From assembly GCA_040756995.1 (NCBI GenBank), contig JBFLYK010000076.1, forward strand, positions 1 through 27,371: 27,371 nucleotides of DNA. Reading direction: 5' to 3'. The DNA comes from BP-133 sp040756995 (lineage in GTDB: Bacteria; Actinomycetota; Acidimicrobiia; IMCC26256; BP-133). The notes below the pieces were generated by a model. It searched no databases, was not told the origin of the DNA, and worked only from the letters and a program-made list of their open reading frames with translations. Positions 1 through 6,823 of this stretch are shown one piece after another. Every line of letters begins with the position of its first letter. Within the stretch, counting starts at the first letter, position 1. The translations under genes were made by a program, and so were the position numbers.

Positions 1-98
1 CCCTGGTTGGCCTCCCCGCCGCCGTCGTCACCGCAGGCGGCACCGACGAGGAGGGCGGTGGCGGCCAGGACGGAACCGAGGATCCTCCGATGCTTCAT
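1..98 (-). CDS. Lipoprotein, N-terminal part only
   Basis: The first 32 codons of a minus-strand gene are visible; the rest lies outside the window. The peptide starts MKHRRILGS, continues as a hydrophobic stretch and reaches a lipobox-like end (LVGAAC) followed by an acidic, Gly-rich run (GDDGGGE). This is the usual form of an actinobacterial lipoprotein signal, so the product is probably lipid-anchored on the outer face of the membrane; its function cannot be read. AAGGAG lies 6 nt before the ATG. The ATG overlaps the TGA of the preceding gene (ATGA, 95-98), so translation is probably coupled to it and this is the third gene of the envelope operon. Confidence 0.75.
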   Translation of the reverse strand, partial: MKHRRILGSVLAATALLVGAACGDDGGGEANQ

Positions 99-1147
99 CG
101 CGAGCTCCTTGTCGCACGCCGGCCCGACGGGCGGGAAGCCAGGGCCAGGCCGACCACCAGCAGCCCCGGCAGGATGAAGAAGAAAGGGAAGAGGGAGAAC
201 GGCGGGAGGGCCTTGACCTTGGCGAAGTTGTCGAGGTTGTCGCTCATCACTCCGAGGAACTGGGCGAGCTCGCTCCCGATCTCCGGCCAGGTCTGGCTGA
301 ACTCGTCGATCATGGGCGTGCTCGGACTGTTGGGCTGCGCCTTGGCCAGCGGCACGAGCTCTCTGCGGATCTGGCCCTCGGCTAGGCCGATGACGGGGAA
401 GTAGCCCTGCATGCTGGTCACCCGCTCGGTGGTCATGATCGGCTTGAAGTCGTCGATCATGGCGGCGCCTTGGAAGGCACGGTTCTCGCCGCCCATCATC
501 TGGAAGATGAACGGCGCGGCGACCAGTCCCACGCCCATGACCACGAGCGCCTTACGGGCCCCGGAACCGGCTCCCCGGCGCATGCCGGACAGTGCCGCCC
601 GGGCCAGCAGGGCGATGATCAAGCCCGGCACGATGAAGAAGAACGGGAACATCCAGAACGGCGGCAGGTTGTCGACCGCCTTGTAATTGTCGAGGTTGGC
701 CCGGACGTCCCGGAGGATCCCGCCCATGTCGGCGAAGATGCCGCCACCGCCCTCCCACTTCTGCGTCCAGGCGTCGACCGAGGTGAGCGCGGCCTGTTGG
801 CCCGGGTTCTTCGGGGCGGCGGCCACCACTGGCCGGAGGTCGGCCTTATACGACTGCTCCGCCCGGTTGATCAGGTCCACGAACCCGTCGAACTTGGTGA
901 TCCGGGCCTCGGTCATATAGGGCCGGAACTGGTCGATCATCTCCCCACCGGCCGGTGCCCGGTTCTCCCCCGCCATCATCTGGAAGATGAATGGAGCGGC
1001 AATCAGCCCTACCCCGATCACCAGCACCGCCACCAACGGGCCCCGCCGCCCGGCTGCGGCCGCCACGGCCGCCTTGCGGGTGGAGACGCTGGTGCGGGCC
1101 TGCTCGAGTCGCTGCTGGGCGGCCATGTCGAAATCGCTCACCGTCAC
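95..1147 (-). CDS. Four-helix membrane protein built from two tandem copies of one unit
   Basis: The product is 350 aa and I recognise no family. It has two homologous halves. Each has a membrane helix (about residues 37-57 and 200-217) ending in the same APFIFQMM motif, then GENRA and an ectodomain of about 105 residues containing MID-F-P-MT. Each closes with a second helix opened by LPPF-(W/S)-(M/L)FPFFFI (about 161-183 and 314-337). The expected topology is four helices with both ectodomains on the same, probably outer, face. The N-terminal 35 residues and the tail are basic and probably cytoplasmic. The GTG start at 1147 has GGAGG 6 nt upstream and overlaps the stop of the upstream gene as GTGA; its own stop overlaps the lipoprotein start as ATGA. 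The longer open frame to 1540 only shadows the neighbouring gene. A sensor, scaffold or envelope complex partner are all possible. Confidence 0.85.
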   Translation of the reverse strand: MTVSDFDMAAQQRLEQARTSVSTRKAAVAAAAGRRGPLVAVLVIGVGLIAAPFIFQMMAGENRAPAGGEMIDQFRPYMTEARITKFDGFVDLINRAEQSYKADLRPVVAAAPKNPGQQAALTSVDAWTQKWEGGGGIFADMGGILRDVRANLDNYKAVDNLPPFWMFPFFFIVPGLIIALLARAALSGMRRGAGSGARKALVVMGVGLVAAPFIFQMMGGENRAFQGAAMIDDFKPIMTTERVTSMQGYFPVIGLAEGQIRRELVPLAKAQPNSPSTPMIDEFSQTWPEIGSELAQFLGVMSDNLDNFAKVKALPPFSLFPFFFILPGLLVVGLALASRPSGRRATRSSR

Positions 1148-2877
1148 AGTTTTCCTCCCCCGATGGAACGGGCCGCCTGCGGGCGTGGCGCCGGCCGGCG
1201 GCCGAGCCACAGGAAGAGCAGGCCCACACCGATCAGGACGGCGGGAAGCGAAGGCGGGGTCCGGAGGCCCGTGCTGGCGATCGCCGGGTCGGGAGCCGAC
1301 CCGGTCTGGGGCGTCGCCGCCGACGGAGTGGCGGACCCGGCCTTCGTGGACTTGGTCGAAGCGGTCGTGCCGCCGGCAGCTACCTTCGCTGCGGGCGTGC
1401 CCGTCGGAGCGACGCCGGCGGGAGCCGTCGTCGCCGTCGTCACCGGGGCGGCGGCACTCGCCACCGGCTCGAAGGTCCCCTCGAAGTGCCACTTGCCGGT
1501 GAAATTGTTGAACGGGCCGCCGACGATGGTGCTCGTCCACTCGATGGCGAACTTCTTCGTGGCGGCGTCGTAGGTGCCGGCCGGCAGCGTGGTGGCACCG
1601 GGCGTGGAGCCGTCCGGCTTCGGTGCCCCCTGGTTGAAGTGCTGGCCCTGGTAGGCGGCAGCGAAGGCCCGCAGGTCACCGGAGAGCTTGCCGTTCCCGT
1701 CGTGGGTGATGACCGGCAGCACGGCGGCCAGGTTGGTCTGCGGATCGGTCTGGTTGGTGGCGGCGGCGAACTTCGTCCCGAAGAACTCCTTCGGCAGCGT
1801 GATCTTGTCGTTGGCGCCACCGTTGGCCGCGTCGAACGGCGGGTCCGGTTGCGGTTGGAACGCCCCGGTCGACAAGCCGCCGTCCTTTCCCGGGGTGAGA
1901 TCGGTGTAGCTCTTGTCGGCACAGGCCGACGAGTTGTTCTGGAGGTAGGGGCCCGAGGCTGCCGAACCGCCGGGCTGGATCATACGGAAGTAGGAGCCGC
2001 TGACCTGGGCTCCGGTGCAGTCGGCCTTGTCGAGCCGGAACAGTCCCTTCAGCTGCTCACCGGCCGCCTGGGCCGTAATCCGGGCGGGAGGGGCGGCGGC
2101 GGCCGCCTTCGCTCCACCCGGCTGGAAGACGCCCTCGAAGTGCCACACGCCGGTGAAGTTGTTGAAGGGGCCGCCCACGATCGTGCTCCTCCACTCGAGC
2201 GAGAAGCGTTTCGTGGCGGCGTCGAAGGTCCCGGTGGGCCCGGTGGTGAGACCCGGCGTCGATCCGTCGGGCTTCGGTGAGCCCTGGTTGAAGTGCTGGC
2301 GCTGGTAGGCGGCGGCGAAGGCCCGCAGGTCACCGGAGAGCTTGCCGTTCCCGTCGTGGGTGATCGCCGGCGCCGGCACCTCCTTGGCCGTCTGGGGGTC
2401 CTTCTGGTTGGTGGCGGTAGCGAACTTCGCCCCGATGAACTCCTTGGGCATGGTGATCTTGTCGTTCGTGCCCGCCCCGTCAGCGTCGAACGGCGGGTCG
2501 GGCTGCGGCTGATAGCCCGTGGTCAAAAGACCGCCGTCTTTCCCGGGCGTCAGATCGGTGTAGGTCTTGTCGCCGCAGGCTGAAGTGTTGTTCTCGATGA
2601 AGGGCCCGTTCGGGCCCCCACCGGGCTGGATCATCCGGAAATAGGTCCCTTTGGGCGCCCCCGAGGCACACGACGCCGGGTCGAGCTTGAACAGCCCCTT
2701 CAGCGCCTGTGGGCTCGCCACCGGGATCGTCGGGCCGTCGGACGCGACATCGGGTGGCGACCAACCCGCTCCGGTGGTGATCAGGATCGTCGCCGCCCCG
2801 GCGGCGAGCATTCCAAGCCTTCGCACGGACCGTCGAGGGCGTTGCCCCGAGCGCGTGGCAACCCATTGTGTGAACAT
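1144..2877 (-). CDS. Secreted, C-terminally anchored protein with two copies of an unknown ~195-aa domain
   Basis: The product is 577 aa. Basic residues 14-20 and a hydrophobic run at about 22-38 form the export signal. Two homologous domains follow, at about 57-252 and 275-470. Shared motifs are GLF-LD, SYFRMIQPGG (TYFRMIQPGG in copy 1), YTDLTPGKDGGL, QPQPDPPFDA, THDGNGKLSGDLRAFAAAYQ and STIVGGPFNNFTG followed by WHFEG. Each copy keeps a cysteine pair (C70/C101 and C287/C319) that could form a disulfide. A Thr/Ala/Pro-rich stalk (about 472-540) leads to a C-terminal helix (about 544-559) and a short basic tail, so the domains should be displayed outside the membrane. There is no LPXTG motif. 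The ATG at 2877 has GGGAGGG 7 nt upstream. It is the first gene of the envelope operon and overlaps the next by 4 nt. The function is unknown; binding or surface display is an inference from the layout. Confidence 0.85.
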   Translation of the reverse strand: MFTQWVATRSGQRPRRSVRRLGMLAAGAATILITTGAGWSPPDVASDGPTIPVASPQALKGLFKLDPASCASGAPKGTYFRMIQPGGGPNGPFIENNTSACGDKTYTDLTPGKDGGLLTTGYQPQPDPPFDADGAGTNDKITMPKEFIGAKFATATNQKDPQTAKEVPAPAITHDGNGKLSGDLRAFAAAYQRQHFNQGSPKPDGSTPGLTTGPTGTFDAATKRFSLEWRSTIVGGPFNNFTGVWHFEGVFQPGGAKAAAAAPPARITAQAAGEQLKGLFRLDKADCTGAQVSGSYFRMIQPGGSAASGPYLQNNSSACADKSYTDLTPGKDGGLSTGAFQPQPDPPFDAANGGANDKITLPKEFFGTKFAAATNQTDPQTNLAAVLPVITHDGNGKLSGDLRAFAAAYQGQHFNQGAPKPDGSTPGATTLPAGTYDAATKKFAIEWTSTIVGGPFNNFTGKWHFEGTFEPVASAAAPVTTATTAPAGVAPTGTPAAKVAAGGTTASTKSTKAGSATPSAATPQTGSAPDPAIASTGLRTPPSLPAVLIGVGLLFLWLGRRPAPRPQAARSIGGGKL

Positions 2878-3535
2878 GCCGATGCCCTCCCCCCACTCAG
2901 AGATTCGGGTACGGGGAAAATCAGCCCCTCCCTCGACGGACGGGCCTGGTTCTTCCCCTGTGCGGTGTGTTTGTGGTGTCGGTTCGATGAACAGCGTGAT
3001 GTCGGAGTCGGCAGCATGTCGATGAAGTTGGCGGCGCCGAGCGGCCTTTCGAGCCCGTCGATGAAGTCCTCCTTAGACTTAGCCAACCCGTAAAGATCCA
3101 CCGTCTCTGGGACGGATACAGGTTGACCCAGGTCGCTGCCATGTACCCCCCTGTACCGCAAGCCGTCTGCGGCCGTATGCGCACACGCGAGTGCGGTTAC
3201 CCATCCGCGTAGCCTTCGTTTCAGTTGCGCGTCAAGAGGGAATTGGCAGTGATCACCTATGACATCACCCGGAAGCCCTACCGGTACTGGGCGGTCCCTC
3301 TCAACCCGACCCTGGTCTGGAACCCTGTGTCACACCAGTTCATGGCGGCGCGGCCACCGCCCGGGGGGCTTGGAATGGCCGCTGGGCCGTTATTCCTGTC
3401 TCACCCAGCGCCCTGCAGCAGGCTCCGGTGGGCAGATCGCTGGGCGCCGCGGGCGCCCCGATCGACCCCGACCGCCGGCCCCGGCGGGGCGGGCGGTCGG
3501 GCCGATCAGGGCAGGGACAGCTGTTGACGGCGTGA
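2878..3535. other. Stretch without a convincing gene, upstream of the envelope operon
   Basis: No ORF here can be defended. The minus-strand frame around 3000-3160 reads protein-like for about 45 codons (LAKSKEDFIDGLERPLGAAN) but has no good start, and it runs out of frame into the operon leader. The frame of the 577-aa gene stays open upstream to a TAA near 3073 without any ATG, GTG or TTG before 2877. Base composition is more even than in the neighbouring genes. The operon promoter should lie here, but I could not choose one. A strong hairpin at 3467-3501 is listed separately. Confidence 0.4.
3467..3501 (-). terminator. Strong hairpin behind the zinc-ribbon-like gene
   Basis: CCCGACCGCC and GGCGGTCGGG form a perfect 10-bp stem, and the intervening bases can pair further (GCCCC/GGGGC). 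It starts 35 nt beyond the minus-strand stop at 3536 and has no T run, as is common for actinobacterial terminators. Its position supports 3536 as a true or former gene end. Confidence 0.5.
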
Positions 3536-3832
3536 CTACCTGACGACGGCGGCCAGGGTTTGGGCAGCGTTCTTTGGCGACGTGGGCACGTTGTCGCCGG
3601 TGACGGGAGCGACGAGGATGATGGGTTCCTGTTCGCGAGGGACCCCTCCCGCCAGTCTGGTCGCTGTCACCGGGAGGGGTCCAAGGCGGTGTTGCCACCG
3701 TGTCCATCGTATGGCGCTGCCAGTTGTCGGTCGACGAGTACGTGACGGCGGGCAAGAGTATCGATGTCCCGCGGCCGGACAGTCGCCCGGTCCATCCGGC
3801 TTGTGCGTGCCGCATTCGATGCAGAGGGCCAT
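3536..3832 (-). pseudogene. Small zinc-ribbon-like protein, probably frame-disrupted
   Basis: The ATG at 3832 has GGAG 9 nt upstream and opens a 98-codon frame. It begins with a CxxC zinc-ribbon-like head (MALCIECGTHKPDGPGDC) and ends PVTGDNVPTSPKNAAQTLAA. Between about codons 27 and 65 the third-position bias is lost. At the same place the next minus frame reads well, with good third-position G/C (TYSSTDNWQRHTMDTVATPP), and then the first frame becomes good again. Two compensating single-base changes, real or from sequencing, would explain this. I do not recognise the protein. The head suggests metal or nucleic acid binding, and the Pro/Thr-rich tail looks disordered. The hairpin at 3467-3501 supports its end. 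Confidence 0.4.
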
Positions 3833-3915
3833 GATGAGCTTCTCCGTTTTCGCCGATGTGACCTGATTGTCTAGGAAGCGGCCGTCGTCACCCGTTCTGG
3901 CCTTCTTCCGGCATT

Positions 3916-3947
3916 GGCGGGCGACACCCCAGCCGGTGTCGCCCGCC
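3916..3947 (-). terminator. 13-bp hairpin behind the DoxX-like gene
   Basis: GGCGGGCGACACC and GGTGTCGCCCGCC pair perfectly around a 6-nt loop, 37 nt past the stop of the DoxX-like gene and 84 nt before the next minus-strand start. No T run follows. The placement is right for a terminator of minus-strand transcription. Confidence 0.6.
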
Positions 3948-3983
3948 CCGCAACCCGCGGTAGACTGATTAGTTTGTCGCTTG

Positions 3984-4319
3984 TCAGCACCACGCCATCC
4001 GCAGCCCTGCTGCCACCGCCCCGAGGACCCCGAGGTTGGCCGCCACCGCCCAGGCCGGGTCGTGGGCCCGGAGGGTGGGTGAGGACCGCTCTGGCGAAGT
4101 ACACCGCCACCCCTACCCCGGCGGCGATCCCGAGCGGTGGGACGACGATCCCGGCGACCAGGCCGAGGCGGCCGGCCGCCAGGGGCCCCGGTACGGAAAC
4201 CATGACGGCGGGACACCGAGGGCCCCGAGGGTGCCGGCCACCCGCGTGAACTTCCCCACCGCCGATCCCGCCAGGGCGGCGGCAAGCAGCCCGGCCACGA
4301 TCGTGTAGGCGCTGAACAT
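3984..4319 (-). pseudogene. DoxX-like membrane protein interrupted by two compensating frame changes
   Basis: Read from the ATG at 4319 (GGAGG just upstream), the first frame gives MFSAYTIVAGLLAAALAGSA to SWFPYRGP. The match then jumps to the second frame (LAAGRLGLVAGIVVPPLGIA to AVLTH) and then to the third (LRAHDPAWAVAANLGVLGAV), which ends at a TGA at 3984. Joined, this makes about 111 aa, the usual length of small DoxX-like proteins, with four hydrophobic segments and the family's TH-LRA-D motif. The first change fits a missing G in a GGGG run, the second an extra C in a CCC run. It is either a recent pseudogene or an intact gene with homopolymer consensus errors. DoxX-like proteins are small integral membrane proteins linked in some cases to redox or thiol stress; no role is visible here. 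Confidence 0.7.
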
Positions 4320-4492
4320 GGGCCTCCGAACCTGAAAGACGTGGTCCCCGGTCGACAAGACACTGGTGGGGCGGCCGTTGCCACGAATTGTGGGGGCCGG
4401 CTGGGCCGGATGCTCTCAGCTCAGTCACGAGTCCACGACCCCGGCGGTCCTGGGACTACCGGGGCCGCGGACCGTTCCTCGAGAACCCAGCG

Positions 4493-4678
4493 CTACTTGG
4501 AGCAGAGGGTGGTGACCACCGGCGCAGCAGGGGTGCCCGACAGGGCGCCCATCCCCGGCGCGGCCGCTGAACAGGCCTGTTCGGGCAGGACACCGGCGGG
4601 GGTGACGGAAGCGGCGGAGGCGACAGCGGGAATGGTGACGCTTCCGACGGCGATGACGAGCGCGGCGATTCGCTTCAC
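4493..4678 (-). CDS. Small secreted peptide
   Basis: A 61-aa product starts at a GTG with AAGGAG 7 nt upstream. Residues 1-22 form a clear signal peptide (MKRIAALVIAVGSV to ASA). The mature part is about 39 residues, rich in Ala, Pro and Val, with two cysteines (C36 and C59, the latter three residues from the end) that could form one disulfide. I recognise no family. The 5' region holds a 9-bp hairpin (4712-4732) and, further upstream, an (AG)15 tract. A second small signal-peptide ORF of similar size lies at 25494-25652, but its mature part is unrelated by eye. Start and export signal are well supported; the function is unknown. Confidence 0.65.
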   Translation of the reverse strand: MKRIAALVIAVGSVTIPAVASAASVTPAGVLPEQACSAAAPGMGALSGTPAAPVVTTLCSK

Positions 4679-4834
4679 TTTCGGTCTCCTTGTTGGTTGA
4701 TCGGAGGTGGCACGCCCCGGCTCCCGGGGCGTCCCCTTCGTTCCTTTCGTTCTGCAATGACGAAGGAGCCGCCCGGCCTATTCGGCCCTCTTCATCGATC
4801 ACCCTTTGGGTGTCCCGCCCCGGGCCCGCCCGCC

Positions 4835-4868
<34 letters not shown>

Positions 4869-5109
4869 CTCACCGGGGCGGGCACCCGGCCCAAGCCTGA
4901 CAGGGACGACACCACGGCTCCATACCGAGCCCCACCAGCGCCGCCGGGGCGCCAGTCGAGGGCCCGCATGCCGCCTAGTCTGCCGCCCCGGGTCGGCCCG
5001 GCCAGACCCGGGGCCGTGTCACGGGGTCTTCGACCGGCCGGACGGCCGCTCACCGGTCCTCGCGTTTGCCCGCGTGGCGTGGAGCCGGGGCTGGTTGGAG
5101 AGAGAAGGG

Positions 5110-5148
5110 GCCTCGCCGGGCGGTGGGGGGAGGTCCGCCCGGCGAGGC
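5110..5148 (-). terminator. 14-bp perfect hairpin
   Basis: GCCTCGCCGGGCGG pairs with CCGCCCGGCGAGGC around an 11-nt G-rich loop. It lies about 90 nt past the reconstructed end (5239) of the broken minus-strand gene, and on that strand it is followed by CCCCTTCTCTC. It is best read as a terminator for that gene. Confidence 0.55.
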
Positions 5149-5238
5149 GCCGCCGGGTCGCCGGGGAGGGGAAGCTCCGGTAGGGGGGAAACCGGGTCCC
5201 GTCCCGTTCGCGGCCTGACGGACAACCGCGGCAGGGGG

Positions 5239-5736
5239 CTAGCGGCCGGTCATCGTCAAGGGGACCGGCCGGTCGGCCGGGGGTCGGGGGGTGAGGTCGA
5301 CCCAGTGGGTGCAGGCGTCGTCGAGGGCCACCGTCAGCTAGTCGAGGGCGTCGTGGTGGGCAGCGTCGAGGTAGACCCGTTGGCGGTACGGACCGGCAGC
5401 GGGGCGGGGGCCGGGGAGGGCGGTGAGGCCCAGTTCGCTGCCGCTGGCCGACCACGGATGGAGGGCCAGTTCCACCCGCACCGCTCCCCCAGCGGCCGGC
5501 GGGGCCGCAAGATCCCGATGGTCCGCCGCCAGGGGCCATAGCCGGTCGGCGCCGAGGTGGCCACCATGGCCAGCTCCAGCCGCCCCCAGGGGCCGCCCGC
5601 CCCCCAGCGGTCCACCCCCCCGGTCGGCGGCGGCTCGGGCCGCGGGCTGCCAGACCCCGTCGAAGGCGACCTGGACGAACTCCACCGGCAGCTCCAGGAC
5701 ACGGAACACATACGGATACCCCACAAACCGCTCCAT
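5239..5736 (-). pseudogene. Unknown protein with two frame changes and an in-frame TAG
   Basis: The ATG at 5736 follows GGAGG by 8 nt and opens MERFVGYPYVFRVLELPVEF. After about 40 codons, within G runs, the best coding frame moves to the next one (GRLELAMVATSAPTGYGPWR, nearly all codons ending in G or C). It returns near a GGGGG run to read VELALHPWSASGSELGL. The frame then meets TAG at 5340, after DALD. Beyond the stop it continues protein-like (LTVALDDACTHWVDL) to a TAG at 5239, so TAG at 5340 looks like a nonsense codon in an originally ~165-aa protein. I do not recognise the family and see no signal peptide. A palindrome lies 57 bp upstream and a hairpin downstream, so this was a complete transcription unit. 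Confidence 0.55.
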
Positions 5737-5792
5737 GGGTAGGTCCTCCATTGTCCACCAGCGAGACGACCCCCCACAGCAAAACCGCAGCC

Positions 5793-5809
5793 TAACACCA
5801 GGGGTGTTA
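5793..5809. promoter_or_regulatory. Operator-like perfect inverted repeat
   Basis: TAACACC-AGG-GGTGTTA is a perfect 7-bp inverted repeat with a 3-bp centre. It lies 57 bp upstream of the start of the broken minus-strand gene at 5736, where a promoter would be expected. It has the form of a site for a dimeric helix-turn-helix repressor; the regulator cannot be named. Confidence 0.5.
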
Positions 5810-6496
5810 CACGGCCATGACAGCGATGTGAAACCAGCCACAACGGACCATGACCATCCCGCCCCCGGCCGCCCCGACCCGGCCATGAACCCATGTGGTG
5901 CAACCCTTTTCGCCTCGGTGACCCTCCTCACCCTCGGTGGGCAGCTGCCCCCGGTCAGACCCCGAAAACCGGGAAAAGACGGGGGCGTCCACCGCTCCAT
6001 GTGGTCCAATCATCCCGGCCGATATCTGTGAACGGACCAGCCGATTTCGGGACAGAGATCCTCGACGTCGATACGCCCTTGAGGGTCAGGCGTCGGTCAG
6101 TGCTGCCCCCGGTCCGGAAGGCTGTGAGCGGCCGCCGCAGTTGACGGCGGCGGACCGTCAGGGACGACAGCGGCCGGCGCCGGCCGGGCCGGGGCCGGGC
6201 CGGTTCCGGTGGCCGGCGCAGGATGGCGTTGACGCAACGGGCGCGGACGTGCATGACGGTTCCCCCGACGGGGAGTCTTCGCCATGACCGGCGAGATCCC
6301 TGGGGAGCCCCCGGGCGGGCTCCCTTCCCCGCCTCGAAGCGCGACCCAGGCCTCGGTCAGCGGACACAGGGACGGCCGGCAGGGCCGAGCAAGCGGCGCT
6401 GCGCGGGCCTGGGGGACCCCCGACCTCGCTTCTGCGTTTTCGGGGGTCCACTGGGGGGAGGATCTGGTGCGCCTTGAGGGGAGGACGTGGCTCGGT
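5810..6496. other. Gene-free stretch with palindromes
   Basis: I find no ORF with a start signal and coding bias. Two dyads stand out. One is CCGCCG-CGGCGG around a 7-nt loop at 6132-6150. The other is the 16-bp palindrome CGGCCGGCGCCGGCCG at 6171-6186, set in a run of CCGG-rich repeats to about 6220. They may be terminators or simply GC-rich low complexity. The ORFs on both strands are Arg/Pro/Gly-rich shadows. Confidence 0.5.
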
Positions 6497-6712
6497 CCGT
6501 AGGACCAGGAAGGCGGGGTAGGCGAATTGACCGGCCATGAGGAGGCCGAAGCTGGTCGCGGCCGGAATCATGCCTCCGGTGGCGAAGCGCCCGGCGCCAT
6601 AGCGGTCGGACAGCCAGCCCGATACCGGCCCGGCGGCCAGGGACCCGACGGTGAGCGGCACCATGTAGATGCCGGCCCACAGGGGTGTGAGCTCGAGCAG
6701 TAGCGGCGATCG
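6497..6712 (-). pseudogene. Fragment of an MFS transporter
   Basis: On the minus strand about 72 codons read as the middle of a major facilitator transporter: LLLELTPLWAGIYMVPLTVG, then AAGPVSGWLSDRYGAG with the loop motif G-x-x-x-D-R-x-G, then FATGGMIPAATSFGLLMAG. An in-frame TGA lies directly upstream (about 6724). After LVLR (6497) the frame becomes unrelated low-complexity sequence. Both ends of the gene are therefore missing. The pattern matches 12- or 14-helix drug exporters, but it is not simply a copy of the intact exporter at 15082-17553, which reads differently in this part. Confidence 0.65.
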
Positions 6713-6754
6713 GCCGACCGTTGCTCAACCGGGTCACGAGCCGGGAAGCGTACC

Positions 6755-6783
6755 TTGCCTTTCACATACTGAAAAAGTAGCTT
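6755..6783 (+). promoter_or_regulatory. Putative promoter of the copper oxidase gene, with a small dyad
   Basis: TTGCCT (6755-6760) and TAGCTT (6778-6783) are separated by 17 bp, 40 nt before the GTG at 6824. Between them lies TTTCA-CATAC-TGAAA, a perfect 5-bp inverted repeat that could be an operator. The stretch is clearly more AT-rich than its surroundings. Confidence 0.5.
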
Positions 6784-6823
6784 CAGGGCGGCTCGCGGAT
6801 ACCAGATTTCAGGGGAGGGAATC

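Noticed and set aside
1148..1540. Upstream extension of the 350-aa membrane protein
   Set aside because: It would lie wholly inside the preceding gene; GTG 1147 has a good ribosome site.
3225..3527. 100-codon plus-strand ORF with a plausible start (ITYDITRKPYRYW)
   Set aside because: It has a weak start, loses coding bias after 40 codons and runs through the hairpin at 3467-3501.
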